NCBI GenBank assembly: GCA_900770195.1 | Contig: CAAGJI010000062.1 | Location: 1-14,784, forward strand | Reading direction: 5' to 3' | DNA: 14,784 bases | Source of the DNA: Oscillospiraceae bacterium | GTDB taxonomy: Bacteria > Bacillota > Clostridia > Oscillospirales > Ruminococcaceae | Shown: piece by piece, positions 6,632 to 12,897 of the stretch | Numbering within the stretch: the stretch's first letter is position 1 | Layout: every line of letters begins with the position of its first letter | Position numbers and translations under genes: made by a program | The notes under the pieces: generated by a model | What the model was told of the DNA's origin: nothing | What the model saw: the letters and a program-made list of their open reading frames with translations, nothing else | The model's database searches: none

Positions 6632-9600
6632 ATGAAAGTAAAAAAATTTTTTTCGCTGTTAATGGGGGCGGCGGTTTTATATTCAAGCCTGCCGCTCAAC
6701 GGTGCGGTTATTGACACCCTGAAAACGAACGTGATTGATGCAAAAGCGGAGGAAGAGGCATCAGATTACAGGATTGTATCTACATTTGAGAATGGGAAAC
6801 TTACTGTTTCAAAAGGATGGCTTGATTTTGAATGCGAGTTTGACATAGACTTTGATTTTTCAGATGTAACAACTCTTTATTTGGGTGATAATGTAGCACT
6901 TGGAGTAGCTTCTGCTACAGGTGGAGCTGTTTATAGCATGAATTTTGAAAATCTTGAAGAGTTTGAAGTTTCAGATACAAACCCGAATTATACGGTACAG
7001 GATGGTGTACTTTACAATAAAGATATGACAGAACTTATTGCATATCCTTGTGGTAAAAAAGATGAAACTTTTGTTATACCTGACACTGTTAAAAGTGGTT
7101 TTTGTTGTGTAGAAAATCCATATATAAAACATCTTGAGATAGGTAAGGATTATATTGGCTGTTACAGCTATAGAAATGGGGGAAGTAAACTTATTGATGA
7201 TCCTGATTTATTGAATGATACAGGCTTAAATAGAAATAAATTGTTAAATCTTGAAGACATTGCTGTTTCAGAGGGGAACAGATTCTATACTTCTTTGGGT
7301 GGTGTATTGTTTAACAAAAAGGTGACAAAATTGCTTGTATATCCTGAAAATAAACAAGACATAACTTATGAAGTTCCTGAAACAGTGCAGGTAATTAACA
7401 AGTATGCTTTTTCTCATTCTGATATTGGAGCGTCTGAAACATGGGCTGATTCAGAAACAGCTAATCTTGAAATAGTTAAGATAGGAGCGAATGTTTTAAA
7501 TATAGGGTTAGAATATAATTATAGCAACGATGGCGATTATTATTTTTCATTTGAATACTGTCCTAATTTAAAAGAAATTATAGTAGATGAAAACAATCCT
7601 AATTATGCAAGCATAGATGGAGTTTTATATAATAAGGATATTACACATCTTTATGTCTGCCCAAGTAAAAAAACTTTGACTGAAATACCTGATACTGTTG
7701 AAAAGATAGGCGGATATGCGGGAAGTTGTGATGCAAGTGATATTAAAATTATTGATGGATTTAAATATAGGAAAAATTATGGCGATGATGAAACTTATAA
7801 ATTGGTTTCATGCCCGAAAGATATAGAGAGTGTAACATTTCCTGATACATTAACAGTAACATCAGTTAATTTTTATGGTTGTACAAATCTTAAGGAAGTA
7901 ACACTTCCTGATACGGTAACTTCAATAAATTTTTCGGGCTGTACAAGTCTTACAAGCTTTGTAGTTCCAAGTTCAGTAACTGAAGTTAATTTTTCAGGCT
8001 GTACTAATCTTAAAGAAGTAACACTTCCTGATACGGTGACTTCAATATATTTTTCAGGTTGTACAAGTCTTACAGATATAGAAATTCCTGATTCAGTAAC
8101 TTCAATAGGTTGGAATGCTTTTGAAAATTGCACAAGTCTTACAAGCATTGTAATTCCAAGTTCAGTAACATATATAGGTGGAGCTTTTGAAGGTTGTACT
8201 AATCTTGAAGATGTAACAATTTTAAATCCACAAATTAATATAGCATCTGATGCTTTTAAAGGAACTAAGTGGCTCGAAAAAATACAGAGCGACAGTCAGC
8301 TTATTATAGTAGATGGTATACTTGTAAGCGGAAAAAATTGTTCAGGTGATGTTGTTATACCTGATACAGTAAAATCAATAGGTTCTTCTGCTTTTTTAAG
8401 CTGCAAAGAACTTACAAGTGTTGTTATTCCGGATTCAGTGACATCAATAGGTGAATCAGCTTTTAAGGGGTGTGAAAATCTTGAAAGTATATCCATACCT
8501 GATACAGTTACTTCAATAGGTAGCTCTGCTTTTTACAATTGCAAAAAAATTACAAGCATTACAATTCCAGATTCTGTAAAATCAATGGGTTATAATGTTT
8601 TTTATGGTTGTACAAGTCTTAAAGATTTAACAACACCATATTTAGAGGAATCAATGGAATTTTCAGGTTGCACAAGTCTTAAAAATATAATAATATCAAA
8701 TTCTGCAACATCAATGAAATTTTCAAATTGTAAAAGTGTTACAGATTTAAAAATACCAGATTCTGTGACTTCAATATACATTTCAAACTTTACAAGTCTT
8801 GAGAATATAGAACTTCCAGATTCAGTAACTTTAATAGATTTTAGTGGCTGTACAAGCCTTAAAAAAATTAATATTCCTAATTCTGTGACATCAATAGATT
8901 TTAATGGTTGCACAAGTCTTACAAGCATTGTAATTCCTAATTCTGTAACATCGATAGGTTGGAATGCTTTTGAAAATTGCACAAGTCTTTCAAGTATTGT
9001 AATCCCTGATTCAGTAACTTCAATAAATGACTCTGCTTTTAGTGGTTGCACAAGTCTTACAGAAATAACAATACCCGATTCAGTAACTTCAATTGGTTCT
9101 GATGCTTTTGAGGGAACACCTTGGCTCGCAAATCAACAGAAAGAAAATCCTCTTGTTGCTGTCAATGGTATTCTTGTTGACGGTAAAAAGTGCAAAGGAT
9201 CTGTAATTATTCCTGACACAATAACTAAAATATCTGATGAAGCTTTCAAGGGCAATACATATATTACAGATTTGGAAATAACTCCATCTAAAGGAATAAG
9301 AGTGGGAAATAGTGCTTTTTCAGGTTGTACAAATCTGTCAAGTGTAGTCATGAAAGATGATGATTACTTGCCTTGGTACTATTGCTCGATAGGTAGTTAT
9401 GCTTTTTCAGATTGCAAAAACTTGAAAACATTAAACATATTTTCTACTTTTGAAAATATTGGCAGCGGTGCTTTTTCAGGTTGTACAAGTCTTACAGACA
9501 TAGAATTTCCACGTACAGACAATGGCATTGAAGATAATATGTTCAGCGGCTGTACCAATTTAAAAAGTATAAAATTACCTGACAATCTATATAGTATTGG

Positions 9601-10441
9601 CTATTATGTTTTCGGCGGCACAAAAATTAAAGAAATTGATATTCCATCTGTAAATAATATAAGTTATAGTGCTTTCAAAGATTCTTCAATACAAAGAATT
9701 AATTTTGGTGGTACTGAAGAGGAATGGAAAAAAATGGATAATGATGGCAGTCTTTCCAAAAATATTATGGTAACATTTAAATCTGAAAGCAAAACAGAAT
9801 TTAAACACCAAAATGATGCAGGGATGACAATAGAAGTAGGAAAAATTACACTTAATTCTTCATATGCGGGAAAATATGTAACTGTTCCGGTGAAAGTTTT
9901 CAACAACACGGGATTTGCAGCTATGTCATTAAAATATACATTTGATGAAAAACTTAATTATAGTGGATGGTCATCAGGTCTAGTAAATCCTGAAGATTCT
10001 ACTATTAACAACAGCTTATACTTAACAAGTGCAAAAAGTGAAAATGTAACAAGTAGTGGTACTCTTTACGCAATTTGTTTTAAATTACCTGACAAAGTAT
10101 CAGATGGGGATGTTTATAGTATCTCGTTAGAAAATCTTAGAATTGCTGATGAGGATGAAAATGATGTTAAAATAATATTGCATGGTGGAAGCATTACAAT
10201 TGATGATAAAACTATAGAAGAAGATCCTTCAGTAACTTACGGCGATGTTAATTCAGATGGCGAAGTTGATATTGCAGATGCAGTTTTACTTAACAAATAT
10301 CTTATAAATTGTGCCGCTTTAACAGATACTCAACTTGAATCAGCAGACTGTCTGCTTGATGGAAGAATAAATGCATCTGATACAGTTGCTATAATGACAA
10401 AGCTTGTTGGTAATTGCGATTCACTTCCAATAAAACCATAG
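6632..10441 (+). CDS. Giant secreted LRR-cohesin-dockerin protein
   Basis: 1269 residues from ATG at 6632. That ATG is chosen over the in-frame ATGs at 6608 and 6614 because AAAGGA precedes it and because the protein then starts MKVKK like its neighbour. The leader is about residues 1-41, ending DAKAEE. Residues about 110-1050 are BspA/LRR_5 repeats, including three DGVLYNKD...YP type segments in the N-terminal part and two tracts of unusually short 20-residue units (7871-8050 and 8600-8899). The end cap GGTEEEW is followed by one cohesin-like module (about 1064-1191, EVGKITL...VFNNTGFA...GGSIT) and a dockerin (about 1200-1269, GDVNSDGEVDIADA then ADCLLDGRINASD). The second dockerin loop has Leu where calcium-binding Asn is usual. 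No enzyme domain. It could both bind a dockerin and dock to another cohesin, so it may be an adaptor or polymerising surface protein. Confidence 0.87.
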   Translation: MKVKKFFSLLMGAAVLYSSLPLNGAVIDTLKTNVIDAKAEEEASDYRIVSTFENGKLTVSKGWLDFECEFDIDFDFSDVTTLYLGDNVALGVASATGGAVYSMNFENLEEFEVSDTNPNYTVQDGVLYNKDMTELIAYPCGKKDETFVIPDTVKSGFCCVENPYIKHLEIGKDYIGCYSYRNGGSKLIDDPDLLNDTGLNRNKLLNLEDIAVSEGNRFYTSLGGVLFNKKVTKLLVYPENKQDITYEVPETVQVINKYAFSHSDIGASETWADSETANLEIVKIGANVLNIGLEYNYSNDGDYYFSFEYCPNLKEIIVDENNPNYASIDGVLYNKDITHLYVCPSKKTLTEIPDTVEKIGGYAGSCDASDIKIIDGFKYRKNYGDDETYKLVSCPKDIESVTFPDTLTVTSVNFYGCTNLKEVTLPDTVTSINFSGCTSLTSFVVPSSVTEVNFSGCTNLKEVTLPDTVTSIYFSGCTSLTDIEIPDSVTSIGWNAFENCTSLTSIVIPSSVTYIGGAFEGCTNLEDVTILNPQINIASDAFKGTKWLEKIQSDSQLIIVDGILVSGKNCSGDVVIPDTVKSIGSSAFLSCKELTSVVIPDSVTSIGESAFKGCENLESISIPDTVTSIGSSAFYNCKKITSITIPDSVKSMGYNVFYGCTSLKDLTTPYLEESMEFSGCTSLKNIIISNSATSMKFSNCKSVTDLKIPDSVTSIYISNFTSLENIELPDSVTLIDFSGCTSLKKINIPNSVTSIDFNGCTSLTSIVIPNSVTSIGWNAFENCTSLSSIVIPDSVTSINDSAFSGCTSLTEITIPDSVTSIGSDAFEGTPWLANQQKENPLVAVNGILVDGKKCKGSVIIPDTITKISDEAFKGNTYITDLEITPSKGIRVGNSAFSGCTNLSSVVMKDDDYLPWYYCSIGSYAFSDCKNLKTLNIFSTFENIGSGAFSGCTSLTDIEFPRTDNGIEDNMFSGCTNLKSIKLPDNLYSIGYYVFGGTKIKEIDIPSVNNISYSAFKDSSIQRINFGGTEEEWKKMDNDGSLSKNIMVTFKSESKTEFKHQNDAGMTIEVGKITLNSSYAGKYVTVPVKVFNNTGFAAMSLKYTFDEKLNYSGWSSGLVNPEDSTINNSLYLTSAKSENVTSSGTLYAICFKLPDKVSDGDVYSISLENLRIADEDENDVKIILHGGSITIDDKTIEEDPSVTYGDVNSDGEVDIADAVLLNKYLINCAALTDTQLESADCLLDGRINASDTVAIMTKLVGNCDSLPIKP
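7871..8050 (+). repeat. Short LRR tract A (60-base units)
   Basis: Three consecutive 20-residue units beginning FYGC/FSGC (at 7871, 7931 and 7991), each exactly 60 bases, before a return to the normal 23-residue unit. The short units lack the three-residue GxxAF insertion of ordinary BspA repeats. Confidence 0.75.
8600..8899 (+). repeat. Short LRR tract B (60-base units)
   Basis: Five consecutive 20-residue units starting at 8600, 8660, 8720, 8780 and 8840, followed by a 23-residue unit with GWNAF. One unit (8780) has lost the usual glycine-cysteine (ISNFTS). Confidence 0.75.
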
Positions 10442-10460
10442 GGAAAAATTAAAAAAATTT

Positions 10461-10482
10461 AGCTCTCCTTATATGGAGAGCT
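10461..10482 (+). promoter_or_regulatory. Intergenic hairpin before the scaffoldin gene
   Basis: AGCTCTCC (10461-10468) and GGAGAGCT (10475-10482) form a perfect eight-base stem with a six-base loop. No T run follows on the plus strand, so it is a poor terminator for readthrough from the LRR gene. CTCCTT inside it (10465-10470) can also pair with the Shine-Dalgarno AAGGAG at 10486-10491. Confidence 0.6.
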
Positions 10483-10484
10483 GT

Positions 10485-10492
10485 AAAGGAGG
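10485..10492 (+). promoter_or_regulatory. Ribosome binding site of the scaffoldin-like gene
   Basis: AAAGGAGG, nine bases before the ATG at 10502. A full consensus site. Confidence 0.75.
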
Positions 10493-10501
10493 TTATTTCA
10501 T

Positions 10502-12883
10502 ATGAAAGTAAAAAAGATTTTAGTGGCAGCAGTTGGTGCATCTATGCTTTGTGCAAGTCTGCCATTCAGTACTACAACGGTTGATTTTGTTAAGGATAAT
10601 ATAATTACCGCAAAAGCGGAATATGAATATTCTGATCCTGAAACAACATATAATTATGGAACAACAGATTATTATGAGGAGTGGGAAGCAACAACGGTTG
10701 GATATAATGATAATGATTTTACAGCTACAACTATAGCCGAACCAGCCACAGAACCAACAGAAGATACAACAGATTCATATATTTCAGATGAAATTGTAAT
10801 ACCTAAAGATGTAGAATATTCAAATTATAGCGGATCTGGAATGAGAATAGAAGTTGGTAAAGTAGAAATTTCAAAAAAAGATGCAGGAAAAATAATAGCT
10901 GTACCTGTTTCAGTTTTCAATAATAAGGGATTTGCAGGAACAGGTATTGAATACGGCTTTGATCAGAACATGAAATCAGTTGGTGTAAGGGGAAATATAA
11001 TAAGTTCACCTGTTGAAAAAACTGATAAAGGATATATGGCAGTAACAAGTGCAACTTCTGAAAATATAACAAAAAACGGCTTGCTTTACTACTTGTTATT
11101 TAAACTCCCTGAAAAAGTATCAATTGATGATTCATTTAACATTTTTGCAAATATCAATACACTTTCAGACGCTGATTCAAATGATGTAGAGGTTGCAGCC
11201 ATTAGAGGAAGTATTACTGTTACTTCAAAAGTAAGCGATTATTATTCAGATGAAATAGTAATGCCTGAAGCTGTTACATACGACCATTCAAATGACAATG
11301 GAACTTCAATAGAAGTTGGTAAAGTACAGGTTACAAAAAGTGATATTGGAAAAGTAATAGCAGTGCCTGTTTCAATTTTCAACAATCCTGGTTTTGCGGG
11401 CACAGGTTTACAATATGGATTTGACAAAAGTATAAATCCTGTTGGTGTAAGAGGAAATTTGATTGGTTCACCGGTAATGAGTGTTTCTGATGGAGTTATG
11501 GCTTTAACAAGTGCAGGCTCTGAAGATATGACAAATGATGGTGTTTTATATTATTTGTTATTTAAACTTCCTGATGAAGCAATAGTTGGAGATACTTTCA
11601 ATATTTTTGCGGGTATTGATACATTTGCAAATGCTAATGGAAAAAATGTTAAAGCAAAATCATACAGAGGAAGCATAACTGTAGTTGACAAGATAGATGT
11701 TTCTGAAGACTCAGAAGCAATTACACCTAAAAATGTTACTTATAAGCATTCAAATGATAATAAGACTGTAATTGAAGTTGGTAATGTAGAAGTTTCAAAA
11801 AAAGATGCTGAAAAAACAATATTAGTACCTGTTTCAATTTTTAATAATCCTGGTTTTGCTGGTACAGGAATTAAATATACCTGTAATACAGATGCTAAAA
11901 CTGTTGGTATAGATGGAAAATTGATATCATCTCCAGTAAAATTTATTGCAGATGGATTTATAGCTGTAACAAGTGCAAGAAGTACAGATATAACAAGAGA
12001 TGGTGTACTTTATTATTTAAGGTATAGACTTCCTGAAAAGGTAACAGTTGGGTATAATTTAAGTATATCAGCAGAATTAAAAATGTTTGCCAATGCAGCC
12101 ACAAATGATGTTGAAGTGAAATTATATGGTGGCAGTATAACTGTTGTAGACAGTAATGATGATTCAAACATTTCAAATGAAATAGTAAGACCTGAAAATG
12201 TAACTTATAAACATTCAAATGATAATGAAACTGTAATAGAAGTTGGTAAGGCAGAAATTTCAAAAGATGATATTGGAAAGATAATAGAAATTCCTGTTTC
12301 AATTTTCAATAACATCGGTTTTGCAGGTACTGCCATAAGATATCGTTTTGATGAAAGAATTGAATCACTTGGTACAGAAGGAAACATATTAAATCCTGAA
12401 TATGCAATTGATGATGGAATTGTGGCTGCAACAAGTGCATCTGAATATAATAAAACGGAAGATGGTGTACTTTATTATTTAAAGTTAAGATTGCCTGAAA
12501 CAGCATCAGTTGGGGATACATTTAAAATTACAGCTGCTTTGTTTAATTTTTCTGATGTTAATGGTGACTATGCTGAAGAAAGTATGTATGGCGGAAGTAT
12601 TACTATTGTTGACAATAAAAAAGTTGAACCAACAACAGAAAAAATAGAAGAAACAGCAGATGTAACATTAGTTTATGGCGATGCAAATTCAGATAATAAA
12701 ATAACAATTGCTGATGCAGTTTTACTTAACAAATATCTTGTAAATAGTGCGGTATTGACTAATACACAGCTTAGGGCAGCAGATTGTTTACTTGATGGAG
12801 AAGTTAACGCTAATGATACGCTTGCTATGCTGTCATATATTGTTGGAACATATACATCTCTTCCAATATATCCAAGTAAATAG
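10502..12883 (+). CDS. Scaffoldin-like protein: four cohesin-like modules and a dockerin
   Basis: 793 residues, MKVKK start and a leader of about 40 residues ending AKAE. A Tyr/Glu/Thr-rich linker (about residues 40-95) precedes four tandem cohesin-like modules beginning near residues 112, 265, 419 and 574, with a repeat period of about 155 residues. Each has the order IEVGKV, IAVPVSIFNN.GFAGT, a TSA...GVLYYL block and a terminal GSIT strand, which matches the cohesin fold. The C-terminal dockerin (about 723-790) has loops GDANSDNKITIADA and ADCLLDGEVNAND; Asp at loop position 9 of the first loop is Thr. Cohesins bind dockerins, so this is a primary or adaptor scaffold whose own dockerin allows it to be held by another cohesin. 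No sortase signal is visible. Modules 2-4 are more alike than module 1, suggesting recent tandem duplication. The stop codon overlaps the next ribosome binding site. Confidence 0.85.
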   Translation: MKVKKILVAAVGASMLCASLPFSTTTVDFVKDNIITAKAEYEYSDPETTYNYGTTDYYEEWEATTVGYNDNDFTATTIAEPATEPTEDTTDSYISDEIVIPKDVEYSNYSGSGMRIEVGKVEISKKDAGKIIAVPVSVFNNKGFAGTGIEYGFDQNMKSVGVRGNIISSPVEKTDKGYMAVTSATSENITKNGLLYYLLFKLPEKVSIDDSFNIFANINTLSDADSNDVEVAAIRGSITVTSKVSDYYSDEIVMPEAVTYDHSNDNGTSIEVGKVQVTKSDIGKVIAVPVSIFNNPGFAGTGLQYGFDKSINPVGVRGNLIGSPVMSVSDGVMALTSAGSEDMTNDGVLYYLLFKLPDEAIVGDTFNIFAGIDTFANANGKNVKAKSYRGSITVVDKIDVSEDSEAITPKNVTYKHSNDNKTVIEVGNVEVSKKDAEKTILVPVSIFNNPGFAGTGIKYTCNTDAKTVGIDGKLISSPVKFIADGFIAVTSARSTDITRDGVLYYLRYRLPEKVTVGYNLSISAELKMFANAATNDVEVKLYGGSITVVDSNDDSNISNEIVRPENVTYKHSNDNETVIEVGKAEISKDDIGKIIEIPVSIFNNIGFAGTAIRYRFDERIESLGTEGNILNPEYAIDDGIVAATSASEYNKTEDGVLYYLKLRLPETASVGDTFKITAALFNFSDVNGDYAEESMYGGSITIVDNKKVEPTTEKIEETADVTLVYGDANSDNKITIADAVLLNKYLVNSAVLTNTQLRAADCLLDGEVNANDTLAMLSYIVGTYTSLPIYPSK
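10830..12600 (+). repeat. Four tandem cohesin-like repeats
   Basis: Near-repeat DNA with a period of about 464 bases encodes the four modules. The start of modules 3 and 4 (near 11741 and 12205) is almost identical at the DNA level. Confidence 0.7.
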
Positions 12884-12889
12884 GGGGGA
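12883..12889 (+). promoter_or_regulatory. Ribosome binding site of the LRR-cohesin-Big_2 gene
   Basis: GGGGGGA overlapping the last base of the upstream stop codon and about eight bases from the ATG at 12898. The overlap suggests translational coupling in one transcript. Confidence 0.6.
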
Positions 12890-12897
12890 ATTTTCAC

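Noticed and set aside
7873..9051. Long open frames on the minus strand with repeating RLVQPEK-like peptides
   Set aside because: They mirror the sense-strand LRR repeats, have no ribosome binding sites and differ with every repeat change. They are shadows of the real gene.
7860..9060. Possible CRISPR-like or satellite array because of the 60-base period
   Set aside because: The period is in frame, changes gradually and encodes leucine-rich repeats; there are no constant repeats with unique spacers.
11958..12521. Leu/His-rich minus-strand open frames in the scaffoldin gene
   Set aside because: Low-complexity composition and position opposite the cohesin repeats show they are antisense shadows.
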